A DNA stretch of 64,000 nt from Incurvaria masculella (lineage: Eukaryota; Arthropoda; Insecta; Lepidoptera; Incurvariidae): the NCBI GenBank assembly GCA_946894095.1, contig OX335652.1:16019001-16083000 (forward strand). Direction: 5' to 3'. The notes beneath the pieces are model-generated. The model had not been told where the DNA came from. It worked only from the letters and a program-made list of their open reading frames with translations, and ran no database searches. Shown here in pieces: positions 35,501 through 45,798 of the stretch (positions are counted from its first letter, which is position 1; each line of letters begins with the position of its first letter). The translations under genes were made by a program, and so were the position numbers.

Positions 35501-38500
35501 CTCATCAATATTTCGAAACGGAACGAGTTTAGATGTGTACAGACCTGATTACAACCTTCTAGAGTATCAAAATTATTAACTATTAATTAAATAATTAATT
35601 ATTAATAAAATTATAAATTATTAATTAATTATTTCATAAATAAATAAATTGAATAGGAATAAATAATATTATAATAAACAAAACAAAACTTATAGTATTA
35701 CCAACCAACCTTGCTACCTAATGTTTTGATCAAACAATTTTTCAAATGTGTTGTTCATTTTAGGTAGGAACAAAAATTTTACATCTAGAAAACGATTCTA
35801 CACATAACCATATTGTTGCTATAACAGGACCGGAGTACCTTTGGGATTTTTATATTATTCATTATTTATTTGAATGTGATTAATTAAAGAAAGAGCCCAG
35901 TAAAAAGAACTGCTTATGCAACACGTTATATAAACATATGTAGGTAAAATGTCAAACACCATGTTAGTAGGAGGCATTGAATACAGGAGGGACTATAGGA
36001 GAATTGAAAATCGGAAATTACCCGGGAATGGTATGTTTTGCTGCTTCGGGTCCAGCCTTGCAGTATATTCGTAAAGTAATTATTTTTACTGGGCTCTTTC
36101 TTAAATTCACATGTCCTTGCTGTATAATCGATTATACATACATAAATATTAAATTCCTTGGAATAAGCGACGTGCATACTTAGTACGAAAAAGTATATTT
36201 ACTTAATTATTTATTATATTTCAGTCAGTCAGTCAGTCAGCGTGTTTGCGTATACTGCTGGACATATGCCTCTCCAATTTTCTTCCAGTCCTCGAGCCAT
36301 CCTCCCCCTATTTAATTATAATTATTGAGGTCAATACAAAGCATATCGAAGCTGATATCAATTGACTGTATTTTCCAACTAGAAATAGTTGTTTTTCGTT
36401 CTAACTTTGTGAAATTAAAGTTAAAAAGACAGTGGGCGTGCGGGACACCCTTATTAAGTGGGCCCTTCCCGACGGGACTAATTTATTGGCGGCAGTGCAC
36501 AAGATAGTGCTATTGCGCTTTAGCATGGTGTTGGTTTAACAAAAATCGACTAACGGGGAAAAAACCATATTTATCACAGTCTGTGTAGTTCAACCAAAAG
36601 GTAAAATAAATAAATGGAATTGAATTGAACTCCTCAAGAATACAGAATAATTGGAAACACATGTTTCAAATTGTAAAATGATGTTTTGGATAAAACATTT
36701 TATATTCTGTCAGCCAATACTGCTTAGCTAATATAAAATCTGTGAAACTTCAGGTTATGCTACAAAAAAGAAGCGTCACTGTTCGCCGTCGGCTCGCACA
36801 GCAAGAAGCGTCCCCACAACGTGATTCTTGGCCGTACGTTCGACTACAACGTACTGGACATGGTGGAGCTGGGAGCCGACGGGTACAAGGCCCTCGCCGA
36901 CTTCAGCAACGCCAAGGTCATGCCCGGAATCAAGCCATGTCTCGTGTTCAATGGACCCGGCTGGGACCTCAGCGAGGATTTGAAGAGACTGAAGTCGCTG
37001 TTCATAGATTTCTTCCATAGGGAAAAGGTAATTTGATTAGCTTCTCGTTTGTTTTTTGTCTTGTTAGAATCCCTCTCATCATCTGTGTTATTTGATTTAG
37101 CAGACTTATAAATTGTTTGTTTAGATTTTCACTTCTGCATGACATATTATTTGGGTAACCAGTGTTCAGCTTACTTATTTAGCTACAGGATGCGTTGCGA
37201 ATCCTCGTGATGTCGTGGGTTGTGGACGAAACGTCGAGCTAAATAAGTAAGCTGAACACTGTTAATCCGTAAACGTAAAGTAATAAAACTTATAAACTTC
37301 TTAATAATATGTTTTTTACTGTTATTGCTAAATTGATAACTTGATAAAGCTCTCAACTTGAGCCAAAGCCAAAGCGTGTTTGAATGGGCCTGCAGAACAT
37401 TTTGAAATTCAAGTGAATACATAATATAGATTAGACCAACAGACGTCATGGTAACTAGCTGCTGCTTTTCCGCGACCTTTCTCATATTATGCATGGCTAC
37501 ACTGAACTGGATGAAAAACGTTCAAATTCAATTTGAAAAAAAATTCGTTACGTATGCGAGCTGTTTTTGTTGAATGCGAAATGCTTGACAGGTGGAGACC
37601 ATAAGACTGCAAGGCCTGGAGCATGTACTGAGCTTCACGGCCGCTCCAGACAATGTCATCTATTTGAGGTCGTACAAAATTGCGCTTAAGAAGAGCGGGC
37701 AGAGGACACCACGAATAGAGCTAGAAGAAATAGGTATATTAAAAGGAATATTTATTGTTATAAATTTGAGGTTATCCAACGCAACTAAATTGAAGCAAAA
37801 ACTAATGAGAAAACTCAATATAATAAATTATTTTTTGTTTATCTCACTATTTGTAATCGGTTTGTCAACCATAAGCGGATCCATTGCATGAAAGTATGGC
37901 GTGTGAGGGGAACTGCTCAGTAGCAGCTCTTCTCGTATTTAGAGAATCGCTTCACATTCGGCTCGAGAACCCTGTGGCGCTTTAGTCGTCTGACGTTGGC
38001 GCTGTTGTCAAGCAGTTGCATTTGAGTGCTTGTGTAAGCGTTCCTTGTAATTTTCGATGTGCCGTCTAATCTCTTCTTACACAGTGGGAACAGCCAGATT
38101 TTCGTGGATTTCGGAGTTTTTTGCAAATCATGGTGCATTTGCTATGTCGCGCAGTATTTTATTTTGAGATCGCTGCAAGAGTTCAATGTTGCTATTGCTG
38201 GCAGTCCCTCAGAGCTGTATGCCGTGATGAAGTGAGGGATATAAATATGTAAAACATAAAGACCGAGAAGTCCACTTAAATTTAGTATTGTATTGTTTAT
38301 TCATCATCCATTGACAGTACACTGCACTCGGATTTGTCATATTTTAACATTGGCCAGTTCAGCAAAACAAAACACAGCGATGAAACTGGAAAGAAACTCC
38401 GCTGTTTTTTTTTTAGTAATTCCTTGCAAGGGATTAAGTTTTTCCGAGAATATGGTGTGATGGGCTGTTACACCAAATTCAAACCATGTGTATACCTCTG

Positions 38501-38862
38501 CATGGAAAATCTACCTTTTACATTATGACTGACTTAACACCTCTTGTATTGCAGGACCCTCGATAGACTTCAAGCTCCGTCGAACCAAACTCGCCTCCGA
38601 TGACCTCTACAAGGAGGCCTGCAAGACCCCGAAGGAACTGAAGGCCACGGTCAAGAAGAACGTTTCGCGGGACGCGTTCGGGACGAAGCACGGCAGGATA
38701 CATATGGGCAAGCAGGACATCGGCAGGCTGCAGACGAGGAAGATGAAGGGACTCCGCAAGACTCCAGAGGAGAAGAAGGAGATGCGGTTGAAGAATAAAG
38801 TCAAAGGGATCGTAAAGAAAAAACCTAACAAGAAGTTTAATAAGAGGGCAAAGAGTCAGTAA
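32562..38862 (+). CDS. RPF2: Ribosome production factor 2 homologue (Brix domain)
   Basis: Five exons join in frame: 32562-32584, 35101-35316, 36754-37027, 37592-37733 and 38555-38862 (stop TAA). The product has 320 residues, close to the roughly 310 usual for RPF2. It starts MAVMQRVKKPTTRKGKKVLL. LYSLKKPDAAYLTRKNDIVP, GRTFDYNVLDMVELG (106-120), RLKSLFIDFF (near 157-166), RSYKIALKKSG and RTPRIELEEIG follow in the order expected of the Brix domain. The C-terminus is Lys-rich (LQTRKMKGLRKTPEEKKEMR, ending FNKRAKSQ). In yeast and animals RPF2 acts with RRS1 in the nucleolus to load the 5S RNP onto pre-60S particles. All introns are GT..AG with consistent phases. I see no stop or frameshift, so it is probably functional. 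Confidence 0.95.
32702..32906. mobile_element. Foldback in RPF2 intron 1
   Basis: GTTAACATGACACCTGGC near the left and its complement GCCAGGTGTCATGTTAAC near the right, both flanked by GTCGGGC/GCCCGAC, form inverted ends of a roughly 200-bp element. Confidence 0.6.
32916..33475. mobile_element. Longer foldback in RPF2 intron 1
   Basis: GGGAGGTCACGACATTTTTGG at the left mirrors TTTTTGTCGCGACCTCC at the right, and TCTGCCTGCGCCAAGTGG mirrors CCACTTGGCGCAGGCAGA. Arms are about 120 bp, diverged. Inner sequence recurs near 52720-52765 and 53330-53400, and an arm recurs at 53620-53680. Confidence 0.6.
33808..34070 (+). mobile_element. SINE body fragment in RPF2 intron 1
   Basis: Runs from GTGGTTCGGATTCCACGTAA through the TAGGTGGTAGGG and GTTGGTACCATC segments to CCATCCATGTACAGTTACAT and an A-rich tail. 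The head is absent. Confidence 0.65.
34481..34960 (+). mobile_element. 0.48-kb dispersed element, copy A (inside a SINE)
   Basis: Begins near GGCCAAATCGCAAAGTTAGA and ends near AGTCCTAGCGCCTTAA. A copy in the opposite orientation occupies about 49963-50440. SINE tail sequence lies on both sides (34446-34480 and 34962-35005). No reading frame stands out. Confidence 0.55.
35101..35316 (+). CDS. RPF2: RPF2 exon 2
   Basis: The acceptor is CTGTTTTCAG and the donor is AA|GTGCGT. It encodes residues 8-80, including LMKDLYSLKKPDAAYLTRKN and the IVPFED motif that opens the Brix fold. Confidence 0.93.
35888..36112. mobile_element. Foldback MITE in RPF2 intron 2
   Basis: AGAAAGAGCCCAGTAAAAA at the left mirrors TTTTTACTGGGCTCTTTCTT at the right. 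The inside shares GGAGGCATTGAATACAGGA with the copy near 27.9 kb. No coding capacity. Confidence 0.65.
36223..36312 (-). mobile_element. RTE-clade LINE, 3' end relic
   Basis: The plus strand shows a CAGT run then CGTGTTTGCGTATACTGCTG. On the minus strand this is the end of an RTE ORF (VQQYTQTR-like) followed by an ACTG microsatellite, as in the copies at 13.5 and 43.8 kb. It lies in RPF2 intron 2. Confidence 0.65.
36457..36515 (+). mobile_element. TTAA MITE fragment
   Basis: TTAA at 36453-36456 is followed by GTGGGCCCTTCCCGACGGGACTAA, the left end of the TTAA MITE family. The right part is missing. Confidence 0.55.
36754..37027 (+). CDS. RPF2: RPF2 exon 3
   Basis: The acceptor is AAACTTCAG and the donor is AAAAG|GTAATT, phase 0. 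It encodes LCYKKEASLFAVGSHSKKRP through LKSLFIDFFHREK, the core of the Brix domain. It is GC-rich compared with the introns. Confidence 0.95.
37155..37270 (+). mobile_element. Penelope-type end with hammerhead-like motif, RPF2 intron 3
   Basis: CGTGATGTCG...GTGGACGAAACGTCG matches, with changes, the CTGATGA/GAAAC pattern of the copies at 4.0-4.4 kb. It is followed by AGTAAGCTGAACACTGTTAATCCGTAAAC, as after the Penelope relic near 40.06 kb. The flanks TTCAGCTTACTTATTTAGCT and its complement form a hairpin around it. Confidence 0.5.
37592..37733 (+). CDS. RPF2: RPF2 exon 4
   Basis: The acceptor is GCTTGACAG and the donor is ATAG|GTATAT. It encodes VETIRLQGLEHVLSFTA through RTPRIELEEI plus the first base of a Gly codon. 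Confidence 0.95.
37917..38240 (-). pseudogene. Jockey-clade reverse transcriptase, C-terminal relic
   Basis: On the minus strand a broken frame reads HGIQL, a stop where Trp is expected, then GTASNSNIELLQRS, and later IRRHIENY and NVRRLKRHRVLEPNVKRF to a stop at 37917. This pattern is typical of Jockey-clade LINE ORF2 C-termini (GIQLWGTAS, then LQR, then RRLKR). It lies in RPF2 intron 4, antisense, and is dead through stops and frameshifts. Confidence 0.65.
38555..38862 (+). CDS. RPF2: RPF2 exon 5
   Basis: The acceptor TTGTATTGCAG completes the Gly codon. The exon encodes PSIDFKLRRTKLASDDLYKE and the Lys-rich tail, and ends TCAGTAA. No AATAAA lies between the stop and the TTAA MITE 49 bp later. 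Confidence 0.95.
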
Positions 38863-38911
38863 AGCTTTATTGAATTACTGTGTTTGGTTTTATTTTCGTA
38901 TTCGATATTAA

Positions 38912-39377
38912 GGTGGCCCAACCCAAGACAGGCTCTGTGATGAGGAAGATGCAACATGACCACAAAAAAGATAATGTGCATAGTGTATGATTTGGTAAGA
39001 TTTACGAAAATTTTGATTTCAATACGACTTGTAGCTAAAAGTAATCCACGACCGCTGTAGTAAAAAATCTAACAAAAACCAAATTGATTATAAATCTTGA
39101 TTAAAAAAGCTATGTCTGATGACTAATCTTTTTAAGATTTTCTTACTTTATCATTACGTAATAAACCACCAAAGTTATTGTATAAAACGCGCGAAAAATT
39201 CGAACTTTCGGACCTTATAACTTAGAAACCAAACACAATTTTACAATGCAAACGGTCATCAGACATCTAGTTCGATCAAATAAAGCTCTTTTGAGCAAAA
39301 TTTGGGATCTCTGATAAGAAATATGGGCGTGATCTTCTTTCCCCGTTTGTATGGGGAGTTGAGCGGGTTGGGCCACC
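38912..39377. mobile_element. TTAA MITE, copy b, 466 bp, immediately after RPF2
   Basis: The ends are GGTGGCCCAACCC and GGGTTGGGCCACC, a perfect 13-bp inverted repeat, flanked by TTAA at 38908-38911 and 39378-39381. It lies 49 bp after the RPF2 stop codon. The first AATAAA downstream of RPF2 (39160-39165) is inside it. Confidence 0.85.
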
Positions 39378-39394
39378 TTAAAAAGCATTGAGGT

Positions 39395-40090
39395 GTCACG
39401 GATCGCAAAGGAAAGATCTTCAGAAAAATAGGCATAAAAACCTTTTTCAAACCTCTCGCAAACATATCCTCCAAGCTAAGATCAGCAAAAGACAAAATCC
39501 CACTACAGGCCTCAGGAGTATATAAAGTACCATGTAGCTGTGGGAAAAGCTATATTGGCCAGACAAAACGAAGTGTGCAAACAAGAACAGGAGAGCACAT
39601 CAAGGCAGTCAAAAACAATGAGTTTCACAAGTCGGCGATCTGTGAGCATGTCTTGAACAATGGAAGCGATCATTAGATCCGTTTCGACCAAGCTAAAACA
39701 ATCGCTGTTGAAAAAAAATATTTACCCCGTTTGGTACGAGAATCCATTGAGATTTCAAGACATCCGAATTTCAACAGAGATGACAGTATGAGGCTGTCAT
39801 CGTCTTGGTCTCCAGTACTGGCACAATATGGCAACACAAGGGTTCAGCTGCCCACACTGACGTATAGTGACACCGTGAGCATAGTTTGCACAGATAATTT
39901 CATCGCCCAACGAAGTGCTGTGTTACTACCCGCATCTGTAGCTGAACCTACCCACAGCTACAATCTCCGCAGCCGGACGACCTTTAGTTGACTTCTGACT
40001 GGACGACGCGTCAGAGTTCCTCGATGATGTCCACAACGTGGCGGACGAGACGTCGGAAAGAAGTAAGCTTTACTTAACACTGTACATCCG
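39395..40090 (+). pseudogene. Penelope-like element, GIY-YIG endonuclease end
   Basis: The frame contains GVYKVPCSCGKSYIGQTKRS with TRTGEHIKAVKN, the GIY-YIG nuclease core that closes Penelope-like retroelement proteins. An in-frame stop (TAG in CATTAGATCC near 39674) breaks it. The frame then continues with RLVRESIEISRHPNFNRDDS. The RT domain is missing. The 3' flank near 40021-40056 has GATGATGTCC..GGACGAGACGTCG, a decayed hammerhead-like motif, and CTGTACATCCGTAAAC. Confidence 0.75.
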
Positions 40091-40100
40091 TAAACATTTA

Positions 40101-40268
40101 GGCTGAGATAAATAGATGTAACAGAAACTAAGACTAACGAAAAGACGTACTTTGTGACGAAAAATTGCCTTACTTTAAGATTTCGTCCATACAAAATGTG
40201 TCAAAGTGACGTCACAAAGTACTACTTTTCGTTAGTCTTAGTTCCTGTTACGACTATTTATCTCAGCC
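40101..40268. mobile_element. 168-bp foldback MITE, copy 1
   Basis: The ends are GGCTGAGATAAATAG and CTATTTATCTCAGCC, and the arms (AGACTAACGAAAAG with its complement) extend about 65 bp. Flanks are TTA and TAA. It interrupts the tail of the Penelope relic. A copy of identical length is at 57166-57333. Confidence 0.8.
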
Positions 40269-40437
40269 TAAGTATTAAGCAGTTGATTCCTTTCCTTTGC
40301 TTTATTAGATTTACACACACTCATGCATTCATCACTTTTCAAAGATCAAGAATGTAACAAACTTGTTGCTAAGTATTTGGAACAACTTATTTGAAACAGC
40401 AACTGGCAAGACTTGAAGTCATCGAAGAGCATTCGTT

Positions 40438-40512
40438 TTTGGGTCAGGGTGAAATACTGACGCACCTATTCAGACTCCCAGCTTTTTTTAAGGCGAGCCT
40501 AGCTTTGTCTAC
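40438..40512 (-). mobile_element. LINE fragment, same family as 11.1-12.1 kb
   Basis: GTCAGGGTGAAATACTGACGC and CCCAGCTTTTTTTAAGGCGAG closely match bases around 11641-11701. Only about 75 bp remain. Confidence 0.6.
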
Positions 40513-40654
40513 ATGGAGTCAAATATACAGGTTGTCGTAACGGCCAGTACATTAAATTCGCCAGCGTAATCCTTATGTTTTTCCGCGACAAAAAAGTTAA
40601 GACATAATTTTATAAAGTGTCTAGTTACCGAGTTAACATTTTTGAAATGTATGT

Positions 40655-40762
40655 TTTATGCATAAGGTAGGTCCTGGCATGGAACCTAGATCCCACGTGG
40701 CGTGTCAGACTAATGTCTTGACAGTAGCTAGGTGTGATATTAGCCACTCATGTCCAAGTAGG
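40655..40762 (+). mobile_element. SINE 3' fragment
   Basis: AAGGTAGGTCCTGGCATGGAAC through GATATTAGCCACTCATGTCC is the 3' part of the shared SINE body. Confidence 0.55.
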
Positions 40763-41246
40763 TACTCACGTTCCCAAGTATCAACATTCCCACGTTTTTA
40801 CGGACCATTAGATTCTTTTGACATTCAGTTATTGAATTACTTTGCATGGAAAGTCTAACTTTTTATTTAGAGGATACCTATTCAGCAAAAAGTTATTAAA
40901 CGTTTTTGTTTGTTTCAATCCCAATAATAATTTCCCAAATTTAATTTACTGGCCATTACGACATCCCGTATAGCCAAGGGCACCCAACCATATTGTAGAG
41001 GAAAGAGACCTACTTTTTTACATGGATTCCGAACCATGGAACATATCGCATTCGTGACGACTTCTACAACAGAAGAAAGATGCAGTTGCACAATATGGGT
41101 TTCGTTCCTACACTTTACAGCACTGATCGTTTATTATTTTGCCTGCTCACGGATTTTAGGCACACTCACACATTATTTGGACCAATTTAGCCGCTTAGCA
41201 ATTTAGACCATGTCCTTGAAATACATAAGGAGCGTCCCCATATTAA

Positions 41247-41723
41247 GGTGGCCCAACCCGGCGGGACTAACTCATTCGCGGGCACGGTACAAAACCGTTT
41301 TGTTGCGCTCTGTGAACTTCTCTGTTTCAAAGAAAAAGACAGACTCCGTGATGAGAAAGATGCAACATGTCCACAAAAAAGACAATGTGCATAGTGTATG
41401 ATTTGGTAAGATTTACGGAAATTTTAATTACAAAACGACTTATGGACCACGAACGCTGTAGTCAAAAATCTAACAAAAACGATGTCACAAAAATAAGCTG
41501 TCTGATGACAAATTGTTTTAAGATGTTCTTACTTTATCATTGCGTAATCCACCTCCAAAGTTATTGTATAAAACGCGCGAAAAATTCGAACTTTCGGACC
41601 TTATAACTTGGAAACTAAACACAATTTTACAATGCCAACGGTCATCAGACATCTACTAGTTCGATGAAATAAATCTATTTTGAGCAAAATTTGGGATCTC
41701 TGACAAGAAATCTTCTTTCCCCG
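41247..41723. mobile_element. TTAA MITE, copy c, right end lost
   Basis: TTAA at 41243-41246 is followed by GGTGGCCCAACCCGGCGGGA. The interior matches copies a and b up to CTTCTTTCCCCG near 41723. The right inverted repeat and second TTAA are absent. Confidence 0.7.
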
Positions 41724-41904
41724 TGACACTTGAATGTAAGTAGGGCGAACTAATCATTTCCGGAAGAAATAAAGAAAAAGTATTTTTTTCTAAAAATATT
41801 CAAAACTCAGAACCAAATTTAAAAAAATGGTGATCTCGCAACCACGTTTTTCATACTTTTCGACTTACTTTCTCTATCTGAGTTTGAGCATTTCTTTATG
41901 TATG

Positions 41905-42290
41905 CCAGCTGATTTATGGTTCGGAATCCATCCATAAAACTGTAGGTCACCTAATAGGGGAAGGTTAGAGGTTAAGCCCGCCCGGGTTCATTGGATGGAG
42001 TTATTAGGTGCCATGCCAGGACCTTCCCTTTATGAGTACGGCTACATTTGACTGTACGGAAATAAAGGTGGTAATAACCCAGCCGGCTTAACCCTACCAC
42101 CAAGTTGGGGAAGTGGACCTACAGTTTATTGGATTCCTAATCATGAAAACGCTCGTTTGTAATGAAATATACTTATCCAACTCAGAGAGAGGAAGAAAAT
42201 GGTGCATGAACGGGGCTAGGATTTAAACCCGTGACTTCTGACATGGAAGACAAGTCTACACACCCCTGAGGTACCATCAACGACATAAGT
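41905..42290. mobile_element. Two SINE pieces in inverted arrangement
   Basis: 41905-41997 reads on the plus strand (GGTTCGGAATCCATCCATAA to CCCGCCCGGGTTCATTGGATG). From 41998 the body switches to minus orientation and runs to a tRNA-like head at 42220-42285, whose minus strand has ACCTCAGGGGTGTG and CACGGGTTTAAATCC (box B-like). Confidence 0.55.
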
Positions 42291-42328
42291 CCAGCAGCAC
42301 CCTACGGTCGAGTTTGTTTCGGACATGT

Positions 42329-44203
42329 GGCGTACCCACGGAGGATGGAGGTAGAGAGGAGATGGTCTTAGCAAACTGGGTCTGTGTCCACCAAGTGGGT
42401 CTCTACGTCACAGCCCACGTGATAAGAAGGCGTGGCCTAGCGTTATTCGCGACATGGCGCTGGCGGTATTAGGTTGTGGGACAATATTATGGTCTGCAGC
42501 GCAATTTTCAGCGAACAGTCGATTACACGATGAGATTTTGTGTAAAATGTTGCAAACATTACACAGGACAAAACAATCTACAGTTTGTAGGTGGAATTAA
42601 GTTTTATTTGTCAGTAAAACAAATCATATTTTATAATTTGAGTCAATATTGCATTGTATCGATGTATGATGTGAGACAAGTGGTGCAGAAGTGCGAGGAG
42701 TACAACAAGCCGCTCTTCCTAGCTTTCGTGGACTATGAGAAGGCATTCGACTCAGTTGAAAAATGGGCCGTCGAAAACTCCCTCCTAAGGTGCAGAATCT
42801 ACCACCGCTACATCGAGGTACTCCGAAACCTGTATCGGTCCGCGACGATGACTGTGAGGCTCCATGAAAATACCCAACCCATCCTCTTTGGTAAAGGCGT
42901 AAGGCAGGCGGATGTGATCTCACCCAAGCTCTTCACCAACGCATTGGAAGATGTGTTCAAGACGCTTGAATGGGACAACATGGGTATTAACATTAATGGA
43001 GATTTTCTCAGTCATCTTCGCTTCGCCGATGACATTGTTCTTCTGTCAAATTCCCGAGTTCAGCTTCAGACCATGCTGGAAGACCTTTATGAAGCATCGG
43101 TAAAGGTAGGTCTGAAGGTGAACCGGGACAAAACCAAGGTCATGGCGACCGAGGTTATGACGGGAGGACAAAGCGTTATCGACGGAGAAGGGATCGAACA
43201 GGTTGAAGAGTACGTATATCTCGGCCAAATTCTGCGGCTTGGTAGACAAGGACTGACTAAGGAGGTTATGAGACGAATTCAACTGGGTTGGGCTGCCTTC
43301 GGAAAGCTTAAATACGCTCTGAGGTCTAACCTTCCGCAAAATTTAAAGACCCGGATATATGACCAGTGCGTCCTCCCGGTTATGACGTACGGATGTGAAA
43401 CGTGGACTCTGACGGTCGCCGTTGTCCAAAGGTTGAAAGTTGCCCAGCGAGCAATGGAGCGAGCCATGCTGGGAATATCGCTACGGGATATGGTGCACAA
43501 TGAGGCAATTCGCCGACGTACCAAAGTAGTCGATATTGGACACCGGGTGGCTAAGCTCAAGTGGCAGTGGGCTGGTCACGTCAGCCGAAGAGACGACGAC
43601 CGTTGGAGCAACCGTGTCCTACACTGGCGGCCGTGGACAGGAAAACGGAGTATGGGAAGACCACCCGCCAGGTAGGACGACGACATCAAGTGCGTTGGCG
43701 GAAAGCAGTGGTTCCGTACCGCTGAAGGCCGGGAGGACTGGAGGAAAATTGGAGGTCCAGCAGTGGACGCAAACACGCTGACTGACTGACTGATTATCGC
43801 TCTTGCCCTATGCCGATAGATGGCGCGCAATAATTTTCTTTGTACGGTAATATTGATCTCATGATGCACATTTTTATGACATTTTTAAATTAAAATTATT
43901 TAAATCCGCGAGAAGGTATATGTTTAAATTTCGAAGGTTTTTTATAGAAAAACTCACAGTAAAATGCAAAAGGCGCTATCTAGTTGTAGTCTTGTAACCA
44001 CTAAGAATAGCTCTCGGATTAGCTGCTACCAGAATACCGGTTGTACCGGTAGATGGATTTAGCACAAAAGGCGGAGCTTGAACCCTCACCATGAAATGTT
44101 TTTCCCCCCGCTTCCCCGCGCATTGTCACGCTGCGTTCCTTAGTAATATGAGGTAATAACACCTCCTCTCTACCTCCATCCTCCGTGGGCGTACCCCTTC
44201 TTC
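42329..44203. repeat. 33-bp inverted ends around an RTE copy
   Basis: GTACCCACGGAGGATGGAGG at 42340 and CCTCCATCCTCCGTGGGCGTAC near 44176 are inverted, with matching GTAGAGAGGAG on the inner sides. They could be two separate repeat ends or the ends of one composite element about 1.87 kb long. Confidence 0.45.
42665..43798 (+). pseudogene. RTE-clade reverse transcriptase, 5'-truncated
   Basis: The recognisable part starts near VRQVVQKCEEYNKPLFLAFV and shows DYEKAFDSVE, then GVRQADVISPKLF (normally GVRQGDVISPKLF), LRFADDIVLLS (catalytic ADD), LKVNRDKTKVM and YLGQILR. The C-terminal part has YGCETWTL and KWQWAGHVSRRDDDRWS. A Trp codon before DDDIKCVGG has become TAG (43673-43675). The frame then runs on to VDANTLTD and a CTGA microsatellite, the usual RTE 3' end. 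Endonuclease and N-terminal RT are absent. About 190 bp of open frame before 42665 is unrelated. It is probably immobile. Confidence 0.85.
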
Positions 44204-44301
44204 CGCCGACCGGACTTACGGGGCGTCGGTACGGGAACCGAATCAGGATACCGTGCCGTCAACCGTGCGCTTGCGCTAGGCTTAACCATTGATTAATTAA
44301 A

Positions 44302-45068
44302 ACTATAAAAAACCTGACAGCGTAAAAAAATGTAACTTAAAATTGACTTAGTAAACGAACTGAAAAGATAGAAACAAGTTGAAAAATTAAATATTTGTTG
44401 TGTTTGAATGATCATGGTTGACAGTGTTTACAAACGCAGTCGGAGGCATCAAATAGCCCCAGTACGTTCCATAGTAAATGACTAGCGATTTTATGGATTA
44501 TTTCGGTGGAGCAAGAAAATACGTGGTGGGGGAAGTTCCAATATCCTATCTTTCATTTTTATGTCTAAAGTGAGGTTTTTTTTTCTCGTTCTCGGTGTCA
44601 CCGATCATCATGAAATTTACATAGGTACACTTTCAATGAATTTAATAACAAAAAAATAATATAAATCATAGTTAAACTATTTGATGCACAATATGAATTA
44701 TATAATGATATATTATATATTTCCCAATACATTCCATTATAGCGATTTTCTTAGTGATATGGATATTGCAAAAATAAACTTATTGAGACAAATTATAATC
44801 TCCTAACTGTCATATAATAAATACGAAAGTAAGTTTGTCTGTTTCGCGAACTCAACCGACCATCGTGAAATTTGCATAGGCACACCATTGAAAATATAAA
44901 TCGTAGTTAATGTATCTTATGCCTCCGACTGCGTTTGTAAACACTGTCAACCATGATCATTCAAACACAACAAATATTTAATTTTTCAACTTGTTTCTGT
45001 CTTTTCAGTTCGTTTACTAAGTCAATTTTAAGTTACAATTTTTTACGCTGTCGGGTTTTTTATATTTT
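44302..45068. mobile_element. 0.77-kb foldback element with about 150-bp arms
   Basis: Left arm 44302-44450 and right arm 44919-45068 are near-perfect inverted repeats, for example GAATGATCATGGTTGACAGT and its complement. The outer ends are TATAAAAAACCTGACAGCG and CGCTGTCGGGTTTTTTATA. The centre (44451-44918) is AT-rich and non-coding. Confidence 0.8.
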
Positions 45069-45174
45069 TAAATAATTTGTTTTATTTTAATTATTTTAAG
45101 TTTTCGTAGAGCATGCATTTATCATTTAAATATCTGCACGTTAATAAATTCCAACGAAAGTAAGGTTAGGTATT

Positions 45175-45550
45175 ATTATGGAACCTGACATGGGTGGCTA
45201 ATGTAACAAAACTACCGTCATGATATAAGCCTGATTCAACAAATTCCAGAAGGAATTAGGTGACAGGTCAGGACCTTCCTTTACACAGAATCACGGCTGC
45301 ACACGGATACCATGGGTGGAAAATACAGAAAATGATCTATTGCCACTTCGTCCATAGTTTTTCCTAATGCGGTGATACCAACCCAGGCGGGATTAACCCT
45401 GTCACCTAGTAGGGTAAGGTGACCTACAGTTTTACATGGGTTCCGAACCATGAACAACTCGCAAGATAAAGTGGTGTATAACAGATGCGAGGATTTGAGC
45501 TTATAACCTCTTGCATGAAAGGCAATATTTTAGTCCCTACACTACGAGGT
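45175..45550 (-). mobile_element. SINE with diverged tRNA-like head
   Basis: The body runs from GGAACCTGACATGGGTGGCT to CACCTAGTAGGG, then the link GGGTTCCGAACC, then a head near 45483-45550. On the minus strand the head has AGAGGTTATAAGCTCAAATCC where box B is expected. Confidence 0.55.
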
Positions 45551-45798
45551 GTAACAAATAGAGTTTTTTGATTGATATTAAAACAAAACTACATTTTCTA
45601 AAAGTTTCTTCATGTTATCTTTAAGGCTTTAATGAAGTCATCAGTTCATAGAATGAGATTCCCTCATTCAACGAATTTGGATCATATGCCGATATATACA
45701 AGGTTTTAGTGGAGGTATGGTCCAAACGTTAACGTATTCCTTGGCATATTTGAAACAAAAAGGATATACATTTTATTTGTAGGTATTTAAAATGTATG

